The notes beneath the pieces were generated by a model. The model was not told the origin of the DNA, did not search any database, and saw nothing but the letters and a program-made list of their open reading frames with translations. Made by a program: the position numbers and the translations under genes. From NCBI RefSeq assembly GCF_038049925.1, contig NZ_CP145809.1, positions 3,754,599-3,818,598 on the forward strand: a stretch of DNA of 64,000 nucleotides, in the 5' to 3' direction. This DNA comes from Georgenia sp. M64 (GTDB lineage: Bacteria > Actinomycetota > Actinomycetes > Actinomycetales > Actinomycetaceae). Position 1 is the first letter of the stretch, and every line of letters starts with the position of its first letter. Below are positions 1 through 8,748 of this stretch, in pieces.

Positions 1-842
1 GGCGCGAGGACCTCGGTGCCGGTCAGCGGGGCCGTGGCGGCGCAGGAGGAGCCGTCGGTGCCGCGTGCGAGGCCCACGCGGAGCGCCGGGGCGAGGGCGG
101 CGGCCTCCGCGGCGGTGGTGCCGGGGCCGGCGACCAGGGTGGGGGCGCTCGCCCGCCACGCCAGGCTGGTCTCGGCGGCGGCGGACGTCAGACGCGTGCC
201 GCCGGGGACGGGGGTGGCGGACAGTTGCAGCCGGTCGGTCGTGACGGCGGGCAGCGCCGTGGCGGTCGCGGCGGACCAGGTGCCGCCCGCGTCCTGGGTG
301 AGGGACCAGGCCAGGGCCGGGGTCGCGGTCTCGCCCTGGAGGTAGGCGCCCCACGCACTCGCCCCGGGTCCCACCGGGAGGGTGAGCGTGGCGGTCAGCG
401 GACCGGCGTTCGCGGGGACGACCCGCCAGGACCCGGCCGCGACCGGCACGGGGGCCGGGCCGTTCGCGGCGGAGAGGGCGACCGCCGCGTGGGCGATGAG
501 CTCGGCGGGCAGGGACCCGGCGCCGGTGGCCGAGGGGGTGAGCGTGAGGACGGCGCTGAGGCCGTCTCCGGCCATCGCCAGGTCGCCGCCCGCCTCGACG
601 ACGAGCGTGTCACCGGGCAGCAGACGCCGGTCGCCGAGGGACGTGGTGACGTCCGCCCGCGGGCTGCCGGGCCGGTCGAGGTGCAGCCGGGCGGCGCCGC
701 CGGTGACGGCGAGCCGGCCGGAGGTGAGCTGCGCCCCGCCCACCTCCCGGGCGTCCGACCAGCCCGCGTAGCTGCCGCCGTTGCCCGCGAGGAGGGCGAC
801 GGCGAGCACGCCCGCGGCGGCGGCGCTCAGGAGGCGGGACAT
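1..842 (-). CDS. SipW/TasA-type exported protein (3' end outside window)
   Basis: Reading back from the ATG at 842 gives at least 280 codons with no stop before the window edge, so the C-terminus is missing. The N-terminus has a hydrophobic stretch (LLSAAAAGVLAVALLAG) followed by GGSYAGWSD and then GGAQLTSGRLAV. This is the layout of alternate-type signal peptides processed by SipW-like signal peptidases, as in TasA-like surface or fibre proteins. The rest is Ala/Thr/Gly-rich and probably beta-rich. It lies 7 bases downstream of a shorter paralogue with the same signal (850-1395), so the two form an operon. A SipW-type peptidase gene may lie to the left. The family is well supported by the signal region; the function is inferred. 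Confidence 0.75.
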   Translation of the reverse strand, partial: MSRLLSAAAAGVLAVALLAGNGGSYAGWSDAREVGGAQLTSGRLAVTGGAARLHLDRPGSPRADVTTSLGDRRLLPGDTLVVEAGGDLAMAGDGLSAVLTLTPSATGAGSLPAELIAHAAVALSAANGPAPVPVAAGSWRVVPANAGPLTATLTLPVGPGASAWGAYLQGETATPALAWSLTQDAGGTWSAATATALPAVTTDRLQLSATPVPGGTRLTSAAAETSLAWRASAPTLVAGPGTTAAEAAALAPALRVGLARGTDGSSCAATAPLTGTEVLA

Positions 843-849
843 CGGGTCG

Positions 850-1395
850 TCAGGCGATCTTCTGCTCGAGGGTGATCTGGAAGTCGGCGAGCTCGGCGGT
901 CGCGTCCTGGGCGCGCTGGCCCCAGGCCGCTTCCGCGTCGTCCACCGTGGGGAAGGTGATGGTCGCGACGACGGTGTACTCGCCGCTGTCGGTGATCGTC
1001 GTGCCGTCCTGACCGTTGACCTGGACCTCGACGGTCAGGCCCTCGGCGAGAGCGACGTCGGCCTCGGCCTCGGCCGCCGCGGTGACGGCGGTCGGCAGGG
1101 TGGTGGCCAGCTCGGCCTCGAGCCCGTCGCCGGCCAGTGCGACGTCGACCGTGGCGGTGTAGGTGAGGACCGAGCCGGGGATGACGAGGTAGTCGTCGAT
1201 GGCGATCTCCTCGCCGCCCGCGGTCCAGACGACGCTGGCCTCGTCGACCCGCAGGTGGCCCGAGGTGATGGTGGCGCCCCCGAGGTCCTCGGTGTCCGAC
1301 CAGGTGGCGAACGAGCCGCCGCCGGCGGCGAGGAGGGCGATACCGGCGACGCCGGCGAGGACGGCCTTGCGGGTGCGGGTGCGGGGGGCGCTCAT
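850..1395 (-). CDS. alternate-type signal peptide (SipW-dependent-like) protein
   Basis: A 181-aa exported protein. Residues 1-45 hold a basic start (MSAPRTRTRK), a hydrophobic core and the GGSFATWSDTEDLGGATITSG signature region of SipW/TasA-type substrates. The mature part is acidic and rich in Ala, Val and Thr, ending in LEQKIA, and could be a beta-sandwich surface subunit. The reading frame runs open to 1479, but the ATG at 1395 is chosen because it puts the signal at the very N-terminus. It is the first gene of a two-gene operon with the related gene at 1-842. A surface or fibre structural role is inferred from the signal class only. Confidence 0.75.
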   Translation of the reverse strand: MSAPRTRTRKAVLAGVAGIALLAAGGGSFATWSDTEDLGGATITSGHLRVDEASVVWTAGGEEIAIDDYLVIPGSVLTYTATVDVALAGDGLEAELATTLPTAVTAAAEAEADVALAEGLTVEVQVNGQDGTTITDSGEYTVVATITFPTVDDAEAAWGQRAQDATAELADFQITLEQKIA

Positions 1396-1530
1396 GGTCT
1401 TCTCTTCCGGCTCGGTGCGCCGGCGTGTCTGCCGGGCTGCTGGTGAGAAGACTCGCGGGCGTCCCTCAGGACCGGGCACCGTCGCGGTTCATGTCCGCTC
1501 AAGATCACCTCAAGAGCAGTGAGGTGCGTC

Positions 1531-2685
1531 TCAGGCCCGGGCCACCCGGTTCCCGCCGGCCGCCGTCGCCGAGCGCGAGAGGTCCCGCGCGGCGTCGCAC
1601 ATGGCCTCGAGGTCGAAGCCGTGGTCCGCGGCGTCGACGACGCCGACGCTCGCGGTGACCCGCATGTGCCCGCCGGGCACGGGCACGGGGGTGTCGATGA
1701 GCTCCTTGCGCAGCTCCTCGGCCCACTCGTGCGCCTCCTCCACCGTGCAGCCGGTGAGGACCACCTGGAAGGCCCGCCCGTCGAGGGCGTCCCGGCCGAG
1801 GACCGCCCGCGCCGGCAGCACCATCTGCAGGACCTCCCCGCACACGGCCATCGCCTGCTCCGCGCACCTCGCGCCGAACGCCGCTCCGAGGGTCTGCACG
1901 CCCTCGGGCGCGACCGCGACGAGGACGGCGGGGCGCCCGGTGCCGCGGGCGCCGTCGAGCACGTCCTGCGCGCGGCGGGGGAACGTGCGCGAGGTCCGGG
2001 CCCCGGTCATGGGGTCGAAGTTCGCGGCGTCGACGCGCCGGTCCTGGGCCCGTGAGGCGCGCAGCGCCACCATGCAGAACGCCGCCCCGACGATGACGAG
2101 GACGTTGACGAGCGTGGCGACCTCGGTGCCGGCGTAGGTGAGGAAGGCCCGACCCTCCGGCCCGACGCCGACGAAGAGGACCAGCCGGAACGTGTAGAAC
2201 AGGGCGTGCCCGAGGAGGATGACGGCGAGCATGACGCCGAGCCGGTCCCGGCGCAGGTGCGAGCGGAGGATGGCCGCGACGGTGGCGTAGCCGCCGGCCG
2301 CCGTCGCCGCCAGGAGCGCCTCCTCCCCCGCCCAGTACCCGCCGTCGGGCCCGTGGACGGCGGAGGCGAGGGCGGTGAGCACGGGCACGCCGTACAGGAC
2401 CCCGACGAGCGGTCGCCGGCCGGTGTGCAGTCGCACGCCGGCCCACATCGCCCACACGGTCAGGGCCGTGAAGCCGTTGACGAGCGGGACGGCCGGCCAC
2501 AGGTCGGGGGCGAGGACGGCGACGAGGAGGAAGGTGGTCGTCGCGACCGCGGCGACGAACGCCAGCGCCCAGACGCGGTCGACGTCCTCCCCCGTCTCGG
2601 TCCAGGCGTGGGAGACGAACATCCCGGCCGTCAGGACGATGACGAGCGCGGCGACGACGAGCAGCGTGGGCAGGTCCAGGCTCAC
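1531..2685 (-). CDS. membrane protein with degenerate GGDEF domain
   Basis: A 384-aa protein. The N-terminal half has about six membrane helices (for example LLVVAALVIVLTAGMFV). The C-terminal half, from about residue 215, resembles a diguanylate cyclase domain: DPMTGARTSRTF stands for the usual DPLTGLxNRRxF. The GG(D/E)EF signature is replaced by LDGRAF, so synthesis of cyclic di-GMP is unlikely. The GTG start at 2685 overlaps the stop of the upstream histidine kinase by four bases (GTGA), and GGAGGT lies just before it, so the two are translationally coupled. It may bind a nucleotide or act as a signalling partner of the kinase; this is inference. Confidence 0.8.
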   Translation of the reverse strand: MSLDLPTLLVVAALVIVLTAGMFVSHAWTETGEDVDRVWALAFVAAVATTTFLLVAVLAPDLWPAVPLVNGFTALTVWAMWAGVRLHTGRRPLVGVLYGVPVLTALASAVHGPDGGYWAGEEALLAATAAGGYATVAAILRSHLRRDRLGVMLAVILLGHALFYTFRLVLFVGVGPEGRAFLTYAGTEVATLVNVLVIVGAAFCMVALRASRAQDRRVDAANFDPMTGARTSRTFPRRAQDVLDGARGTGRPAVLVAVAPEGVQTLGAAFGARCAEQAMAVCGEVLQMVLPARAVLGRDALDGRAFQVVLTGCTVEEAHEWAEELRKELIDTPVPVPGGHMRVTASVGVVDAADHGFDLEAMCDAARDLSRSATAAGGNRVARA

Positions 2686-4616
2686 CCGGCACCTCCGGCG
2701 CGCCGGGCACTGGGGCGGCCCGCGAGCGGCAGCACGATGGTGACCTCGGTGCCCTCCCCGAGGGCGCTCCGCAGCGCGATCGTGCCGCCGTGGGCCTCGA
2801 CGATCTCGCGCGCGAGGTGCAGGCCCAGCCCGGTGCCGGGGACGTCGCCGCGGCGCACGGCCGCGGCCCGGTAGAAGCGGGTGAACAGGCGCGCCTGGTC
2901 CTCGGGGGCGATGCCGATGCCGGTGTCGGCGACCCGCACGACCACCTCGTTGTCGACCTGCTCGGCGACGACGTCGACGCGGCCGCCCGCGTGGGAGTAC
3001 TTCACCGCGTTGGACAGCACGTTGGCCAGCACCTGCGCCAGGCGCAGCCGGTCGCCGTCGACGGGCAGGGGCATCCCGTCGTGGAGCTCGACGACGACGC
3101 CGCCCGCCGTGGCGCGCGGACGGTGGTCCTCCACGGCCTCGGCGACGACGTCGCGCAGGTCGAGCGGCGCGTGGCAGATCTCGACCCGCTCCCGCACCGT
3201 CGCGGCGTCGAGCAGGGCGGCGACGATGTCCTGGATCCGCTCGGCGTTGCGCTCGGCCACGGCGAGGTGCTCGCGCACCACCGGCGGCAGGCTCGGGTCC
3301 TCGGCGGCCAGCTCGAGGTAGCCCACCACCGAGGTCAGCGGGGTGCGGACCTCGTGGGAGACGGCCGAGACGAAGTCCTCGCGCTCGGCGAGGGCGGCCA
3401 TCTCGGACGTGAGGTCCTGGTAGACCACGACGGCGCCGGCGGGCCGGCCGTCGGCCCGCTGGAGCTGGTTGGCCGAGACCCGGTAGGCCCGGCGGGCCAG
3501 GCCCGGCCCGAAGTCCCACCAGATGAGCTCGCGCTCGAGGTCGCGACCGCCGGCGGCCCGGGCGAGCGGGCTCTCGTCCGGGCGGAGCGGGGTCTGGCCG
3601 TCGGCGGCGTAGGTGGTGACCGGACCGCGCCGCCGGTCCGGGGTCTCCCCGCGGGCGCGGGCCCGCTCGTGTGCGTCGTCGCCCACCCGCAGCCGGCCCT
3701 GCGTGGCGGCGGTGTAGGCGCGGTTGACGAGCGTGACCCGGCCGCCGGCGTCGAGGGCGACGACGCCGACGTCGACGGTGTTGAGGATCGACTGCAGGAG
3801 CCGCTCGTGGTACCGGGCGTCGGCGAGGATCTCCTCGACGAGGGAGCTCTGCCGGGCGAGGAGGTCACGCCGCGCGGCCGACCGACGCTCGGCGAGGTGG
3901 ACGTACAGGGCCACGGCGAGCAGGACGAGCGGGAGGATGAACAGCCGCGGGATGTCGTCGCCCTCGAAGTGGGCGGTGCCCAGGACCCGGGTGCCCCACG
4001 CCGCGAGGGTGCCGGCCGCCACCGCGACGACGACGCCCGTCACGCCGAAGACCGTGGCCATCCACAGCACGGGCAGGATCAGCAGCATGCTCACACGGAA
4101 GCCGGACTCCACGGCCAGGCCGATCGCGAGCATGTCGAGCAGCGGGACGGCCGCCGAGAGCCAGAGCGGCAGCCGGCGCCAGGGCACGAGCACCGAGAGC
4201 GCCACCGCCGAGCCGGCGACCGCGAACGCCGCGAGGAACGCGGCGTCGTCGAGCATCGTGGGCGCGTACACGAGGACCCCGGCGAGGATCGCCAGGGTCA
4301 CGCCCGTGAAGGGCAGCTGCCGGAGGAAGACGCTGAGGTGGCCCTCCGCGGCCGTCGGGACCTCGGGGCGCCGGGCCGGCGTCGCCGGCTCGTGCCGGCG
4401 CGGGGCGCGGCCCGGAGTGCCGGGTGGCGCCTCCGCACCGGGGGGCGTCTCCGCTGTCGCCGGCGCTTCGGTCGTGCGCGGCGTGGCCTCGCCGGTTGAC
4501 GGTCCCCCCTGCGGGCCGTCATCGGTGTCGGCGGTCGTCCCGGTCCCCCCCGGGACGACCCCGCGCAAGGGCGTGGCGGCCCCAGCCGCCCTCACCCCCG
4601 CCGTCTGCACCCGCAC
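2682..4616 (-). CDS. membrane sensor histidine kinase with PAS domain
   Basis: A 644-aa kinase. The first 90 or so residues are Pro/Thr/Ala-rich and disordered. They are followed by several membrane helices (about 95-250), a PAS-like region (about 275-400) including LNTVDVGVVALDAGGRVTLV, a HisKA box SHEVRTPL with phospho-acceptor His421, and an HATPase domain with NVLSNAVKYS, DTGIGI and GTGLGL. The long low-complexity N-terminus means the true start could be internal. It is followed with a four-base overlap by the degenerate GGDEF protein. No response regulator is adjacent, so its target is unknown. The kinase assignment is firm; the signal it senses is not visible. Confidence 0.88.
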   Translation of the reverse strand: MRVQTAGVRAAGAATPLRGVVPGGTGTTADTDDGPQGGPSTGEATPRTTEAPATAETPPGAEAPPGTPGRAPRRHEPATPARRPEVPTAAEGHLSVFLRQLPFTGVTLAILAGVLVYAPTMLDDAAFLAAFAVAGSAVALSVLVPWRRLPLWLSAAVPLLDMLAIGLAVESGFRVSMLLILPVLWMATVFGVTGVVVAVAAGTLAAWGTRVLGTAHFEGDDIPRLFILPLVLLAVALYVHLAERRSAARRDLLARQSSLVEEILADARYHERLLQSILNTVDVGVVALDAGGRVTLVNRAYTAATQGRLRVGDDAHERARARGETPDRRRGPVTTYAADGQTPLRPDESPLARAAGGRDLERELIWWDFGPGLARRAYRVSANQLQRADGRPAGAVVVYQDLTSEMAALAEREDFVSAVSHEVRTPLTSVVGYLELAAEDPSLPPVVREHLAVAERNAERIQDIVAALLDAATVRERVEICHAPLDLRDVVAEAVEDHRPRATAGGVVVELHDGMPLPVDGDRLRLAQVLANVLSNAVKYSHAGGRVDVVAEQVDNEVVVRVADTGIGIAPEDQARLFTRFYRAAAVRRGDVPGTGLGLHLAREIVEAHGGTIALRSALGEGTEVTIVLPLAGRPSARRAGGAG

Positions 4617-4708
4617 AGCCTATGGCTGCAAGAATGCAGATACGGCACGTTTGCGAACGTAGCAGCGAGCTGGTCTTACCCCTCGGACGGCGGAGCGGCG
4701 TGTCGCGG

Positions 4709-5992
4709 CTAGCGGATCCCGGCCGCGCGCCTTGTGGTGCGGTTGGCGTGCACGGACCACCGCGGCACCCACCGGGCCTGGGCGCCGGCGGCCGCCGCGC
4801 CGAGCGCCGCGGTGACCCAGATGCCCGCGGCCAGCGAGCCCAGCGCCGCGCCCGCGGAGACGATGAGCGGACCGGCGGCCGACCCGCCGTCCTGGAGGAC
4901 GCGCCACAGGCCGAGGAACTGGGCGCGGCCCCGGTCGGGTGAGACGTCCGCACCGAGCGTCATGAGGATGCCCGAGCTCATCCCGTTGCCGAGGCCGAGC
5001 AGCGCCGCGACGACGGCGACCCCACCGATCGTCGTCGTCAGCGGCAGGAGCGACATCGCCACCCCCATGACGAGCATGGACGGCACCCCGATCCACAGCC
5101 GGCCGTAGAGGTCCATCACCCGCCCCGCGGGGTAGAAGAGGAGCATGTCCACCCCGCCCGCGAGACCGAAGATGAGGGACGTCGTCGCCGGGTCGAAGCC
5201 GAGGTGCTCGCTCCACAGCGGCAGGACCGTCATGCGCGCACCGCGAACGGCCCCGACGAGCAGCACGGCGAAGCCGAGCGTGCTCAGCACGGCGCGGTGC
5301 GCGCGCAGCACGCCGCCGAGGGTGAGGTGCTCCCCGGCGGCGCGGGCCGCCCGCCGGGCGGCGCTGCGCTGACGCAGCGTCCCGCCGTCGCCGTCCTCCC
5401 CCACCGCGACGACGATGACCGTGGCCAGCACCGCCGTCACCACGCCCAGCGCGAACGCCGCGCGCAGGCCGGCGAGGGCGATGACGCCCGCCCCGGCGAA
5501 CGGACCGACGAACTGTCCGATGCGGTGGACCCCGGCCAGGGTGGACAGCACGCGTGCCCGGCGCAGCGGCGGGGTGACCTCGGTGAGGTAGGCGTGCCGC
5601 GCGAGGTTGAACACCGCCGCCGCGGCACCGGTGAGGAGCACCGCCGCGGCGAGGAGCACGAGCGAGGGCGAGAGCGCGGCGGCGAGGAACGCCGCGGCCG
5701 CGACCACCCCGGCCAGGGCCATCGCCCGCCGGTCCCCGACGCGGGCGGCGAGCTGGCCGGCGGGGACGTCGGCGAGGATCTGCCCGACCGGGAGCATCGC
5801 GGCGACGACGCCCGCGGTGGCGAGGTCCGCCCCGCGGCCCACCGCGGCCGGGGCGATGATCGGCAGCATGGCGCCGAAGCCGACGTCGAAGAGGAACGAC
5901 GGCACGAAGGTCCCCAGGACCAGGCGGCGGGGGAACATCGGACCGTTCCCGGGCTGCGGCGGGGGGTGCGGGGCGGGCGGGGGCTGCGGCAT
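4709..5992 (-). CDS. major facilitator superfamily transporter
   Basis: A 427-aa membrane protein with about 12 hydrophobic segments. The first half contains the MFS loop RVGDRRAMAL and the second half GRVMDLYGRLWIG, both typical of inner-membrane exporters. The start used is the ATG at 5992 (MPQPPPAP, a Pro-rich leader). The ATG at 5938 (MFPRRLVLG) sits right before the first helix and is a fair alternative. It is divergent from the tyrosine phosphatase at 6087. The substrate cannot be read from the sequence; drug or metabolite efflux is the usual role of this type. Confidence 0.85.
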   Translation of the reverse strand: MPQPPPAPHPPPQPGNGPMFPRRLVLGTFVPSFLFDVGFGAMLPIIAPAAVGRGADLATAGVVAAMLPVGQILADVPAGQLAARVGDRRAMALAGVVAAAAFLAAALSPSLVLLAAAVLLTGAAAAVFNLARHAYLTEVTPPLRRARVLSTLAGVHRIGQFVGPFAGAGVIALAGLRAAFALGVVTAVLATVIVVAVGEDGDGGTLRQRSAARRAARAAGEHLTLGGVLRAHRAVLSTLGFAVLLVGAVRGARMTVLPLWSEHLGFDPATTSLIFGLAGGVDMLLFYPAGRVMDLYGRLWIGVPSMLVMGVAMSLLPLTTTIGGVAVVAALLGLGNGMSSGILMTLGADVSPDRGRAQFLGLWRVLQDGGSAAGPLIVSAGAALGSLAAGIWVTAALGAAAAGAQARWVPRWSVHANRTTRRAAGIR

Positions 5993-6086
5993 GGTGCCGT
6001 CATCCTGCCCGAGGACGCGGGCTCGGCGCCCGGCCTCTAGCCTGGGGCGGCCGGACCTGCCGGCCGACGGACGACCAGGAGGACGG

Positions 6087-6689
6087 ATGGGGCGCAGGGC
6101 GCTGTACGAGGTGAACGAGGAGTTCACGGTCCTGACGGTGTGCACGGGGAACATCTGCCGGTCCCCCGCGGTCGAGCGGCTGCTGCGGGCCGAGCTCGGG
6201 GAGGGGTCGGGGATCCGCGTCCACAGCGCCGGGACGGGCGCCCTCGTCGGAGAGCCCATCCACCACCCCGTGGCCGGACTCCTGCGCGACCTGTCGGTCG
6301 ACGCCGACGCGCACGAGGCCCGCCGGATCACCGAGGCGATGGTGCGCGAGGCAGACCTCGTCCTTGCCCTCACCCGCGAGCACCGGGCCGACGTCGTCGA
6401 GCTCGTGCCTGCGGCGGTGCGGCGCACGTTCACGCTGCGCGAGTTCGCACGGCTGGCCGAGCAGGTCGACCCCGCCGCCCTCGCCGAGGCGGCTGGCGCC
6501 GAGGCGTCCCCGGCCGAACGCCTGGCGGCGCTGCTGCCGCTCGCCTCCGCCTACCGCGCCCAGGTCGACCCCTCCCTGGACGACGTCGTCGACCCGTTCC
6601 GCCGAGCGCCCGAGGTGTACCAGCGCTCGATGGACGAGATCGTCCCGGCGGTCCGCACCATCGCCGACGTGGTGCTCGGGCGGCACTAG
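6087..6689 (+). CDS. low-molecular-weight protein-tyrosine phosphatase
   Basis: A 200-aa cytoplasmic phosphatase. The P-loop CTGNICRS starts at Cys19 and fits the CX5R(S/T) signature, with Arg25 as phosphate binder. The general-acid DP motif is in DDVVDPFRRA near residue 170, followed by the usual helix (EVYQRSMDEIVPAVRTI). Such enzymes dephosphorylate tyrosine kinases or sugar transferases of polysaccharide export, or arsenate in some branches. AGGAGG at 6077-6082 lies five bases before the ATG and decides the start. It is somewhat longer than the usual 150-160 aa, owing to an insertion around EQVDPAALAEAAGAEAS. No polysaccharide genes are adjacent. Confidence 0.9.
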   Translation: MGRRALYEVNEEFTVLTVCTGNICRSPAVERLLRAELGEGSGIRVHSAGTGALVGEPIHHPVAGLLRDLSVDADAHEARRITEAMVREADLVLALTREHRADVVELVPAAVRRTFTLREFARLAEQVDPAALAEAAGAEASPAERLAALLPLASAYRAQVDPSLDDVVDPFRRAPEVYQRSMDEIVPAVRTIADVVLGRH

Positions 6690-6766
6690 AACCGTCCGGC
6701 CGCACCCTTCCCGGGAGCCCGGGGCCCCGAGTAGGTTGTGCTCGACACCCGAGACCCCGGAGTCCC

Positions 6767-8320
6767 ATGCCCGCTCCTGCCCAGCCCTCGGACCGTCCAG
6801 GCAACCGACGCCTGGCGCGGTGGGCAGGTCGATGCCTTCTTGCGGTGAGCGGCACTGCCGCAGGCGCCGTCCTCGTGCTCGGGCTGGCCGGCGGAGCCGC
6901 CGCGGAGGAGGTGCCCGCCCAGCCCGCGGCCACCGTGCAGGACCCCGCCGCTCCGGCCGAGGCTGTCGAGCCTGAGGCGGCCACGGTGCCTTCGTCCGAG
7001 TCCGCGCCGGCGGCGGAGCCCGCGGCCGAACCGCAGCCTCAACCTGTGAGCGAGCCGGAGCCGGCAACGCCGGACGAGCCGAAGCCCGCACCCGCGCCCG
7101 CACCCGCGGCCGAGCGGCAGTCCGCCCCGGAGTCGACCCCCGCGGCCAAGCCGGAGCCCGCACCCCCGGCCGAGCCGCAACCCGCACCGCCGCCGGCGCC
7201 CGCGGCCGAGCCAGAACCGGCACCCTCTGCCGAGCCGGCACCTGCTCCCGAGCCAGAACCCGCACCCGCACCCGCGCCCGCGCAGGCCCCCTCCGAGACG
7301 GAGCCCAGATCACCGGCCGTGGCCGACTCCGTTCCCGCCGACCCTCCGGCGCTCGAGGGCGACCGTGCTGCGGAGCCTCTGACCGGAGACGGCGCACCCG
7401 ACAAGGGAACGATCGCGTCGGTCGGTGGCAGCACGTGGGAGAAGGAGGACGCGGCTACGGGCGCCGTCGAGACCGCCGACAGCGACACCGAGAAGAGCGA
7501 CACTGCGAAGAAGGATGACCGCGACGCCGACCGTACTGACGACGACCGGGAGGACGAAGATCCCCGCGCTGGCGTCGCGGTGAGCGACCGGGGCGACCTC
7601 GAGGGCGACGAGCGTGGCGACGACCGCAAGAAGGACGACCGGGACGACCGCGACGACGAGCCCAAGCCGGACGTCCGCGACGACGAGCCCAAGACGGACG
7701 ACCTCGACGACGACCGCAAGAGGGACAACCGGGACGACCGCGACGACGAGCCCAGGCCGGACGTCCGCGCGAGTGACGACCGCGACACCGAGCGGAGCTC
7801 CGGCGACGACCGGGACGGCCAGGTGGCCGGCCGCACCACGGTCGCCGTCGCGCCCCTCACCGTCGACCGGCCGCATCGCCACACCGGCGCGTCCGCTCCC
7901 GTCGGCTCGCCGGAGGCGCAGCAGGCAAGCACGGCCACCTTCGACCGCCGCAGCGACGGCCTCGCCCCGGAGGTGGCAGCAGCCCCGCTGCACGACTCTG
8001 TCCCCACCGAGAGCGCCGCGTCCTCGACCCGGGCCACCGGTCCTGTCCCCCACGCTCGGCCGCTGACCGACCCGCACAGTCCAGGCGACGGCGTCCGTAC
8101 CGGGCCGCCCACACCCTTCGCTGTGCCACCCACCTCCGACACCGAGGCCTCGAGCTCGGGCGGCAACGCCTCCCAGAGCCAGCGCGGCAGTGGCAGCAGC
8201 GACGCCGACGCCGCTCGTGTCCTCGCCCAGGCGCAGGCCGAGCTCACCTGGGCCTATGCCGTCGCACAGCGCTCGGTTCCCACCGACGTCTTCGAGGAGA
8301 TCCCGGTCTCACCTGCCTGA
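6767..8320 (+). CDS. long Pro/Ala-rich acidic exported protein
   Basis: A 517-aa protein with a signal peptide (basic residues 12-27, then LLAVSGTAAGAVLVLGLAGGAAA). After it come a Pro/Ala/Glu-rich stretch (about 45-185) of repeated PAPAPAPA and AEPxPAP units, an acidic/basic repeat region (about 230-350) built of DDRDDEPKPDVR-like units, and a less biased C-terminus. No catalytic motif is visible. The composition suggests an extended, cell-wall-spanning or surface-exposed stalk. No LPXTG motif or C-terminal anchor was seen. A GGAG at 6759-6762 precedes the ATG. The function is unknown, and repeats of this kind often vary in length between strains. Confidence 0.65.
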   Translation: MPAPAQPSDRPGNRRLARWAGRCLLAVSGTAAGAVLVLGLAGGAAAEEVPAQPAATVQDPAAPAEAVEPEAATVPSSESAPAAEPAAEPQPQPVSEPEPATPDEPKPAPAPAPAAERQSAPESTPAAKPEPAPPAEPQPAPPPAPAAEPEPAPSAEPAPAPEPEPAPAPAPAQAPSETEPRSPAVADSVPADPPALEGDRAAEPLTGDGAPDKGTIASVGGSTWEKEDAATGAVETADSDTEKSDTAKKDDRDADRTDDDREDEDPRAGVAVSDRGDLEGDERGDDRKKDDRDDRDDEPKPDVRDDEPKTDDLDDDRKRDNRDDRDDEPRPDVRASDDRDTERSSGDDRDGQVAGRTTVAVAPLTVDRPHRHTGASAPVGSPEAQQASTATFDRRSDGLAPEVAAAPLHDSVPTESAASSTRATGPVPHARPLTDPHSPGDGVRTGPPTPFAVPPTSDTEASSSGGNASQSQRGSGSSDADAARVLAQAQAELTWAYAVAQRSVPTDVFEEIPVSPA

Positions 8321-8389
8321 TGGGGACGCGCCGATCCGGCACGTCCGCGCGCCCTGACGGGCGCACCTCCATCACGCAAGGAGAGACCC

Positions 8390-8734
8390 GTGCGCGTCCA
8401 CCTTTCCCGTGCGCCTGGCGCACCGAGCACCACCAGCGTCGTCCGCCCTCAGATCCGCGGCGGGCACGCGACGGCAAGGGCTGAGGACCACGCCGGCAAC
8501 GAGCCCGGTGGGAGCCCGCAGCCCGCTATCGCCGGTCACGAGCGGCCGTTCGACGATCCTGTCGCGCTACCGCCCGAGGACCTCCCGGCCCACCGGCCGC
8601 ACGGCACGCTGTGGGGGTCGCTCAACCGGACCGCCGACGCGGCCACCCTCCGCTCGGTCGCTCGTCGGCTGACGGCGGGCGTGGCAGAGCTCGTGACCGG
8701 CACGGCACTTCACCGAGCCGCGGTCACGGGCTGA
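8390..8734 (+). CDS. small hypothetical protein (114 aa)
   Basis: It begins with GTG at 8390, preceded by AAGGAG (8378-8383) six bases upstream, a strong ribosome binding site that supports translation. The first half is polar and low in structure; the second half (LWGSLNRTADAATLRSVARRLTAGVAEL) looks helical. There is no signal peptide and no recognised family. It follows the exported 517-aa protein by 69 bases on the same strand and is followed directly by the four tandem hairpins, so it may be the last gene of that transcript. The function is unknown. Confidence 0.55.
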   Translation: MRVHLSRAPGAPSTTSVVRPQIRGGHATARAEDHAGNEPGGSPQPAIAGHERPFDDPVALPPEDLPAHRPHGTLWGSLNRTADAATLRSVARRLTAGVAELVTGTALHRAAVTG

Positions 8735-8748
8735 GGACGTGCGCCGTC

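Noticed and set aside
2790-4499. Long plus-strand open frame (569 codons) opposite the histidine kinase
   Set aside because: It is the antisense shadow of a clear kinase; the product is Gly/Asp/Arg/Val-rich without domains, as expected in very GC-rich DNA.
4499-4521. A hairpin with a CGCAGGGG-like loop on the minus strand in the kinase N-terminus
   Set aside because: Only a 5-bp stem in low-complexity coding sequence; not convincing as a member of the four-hairpin family.
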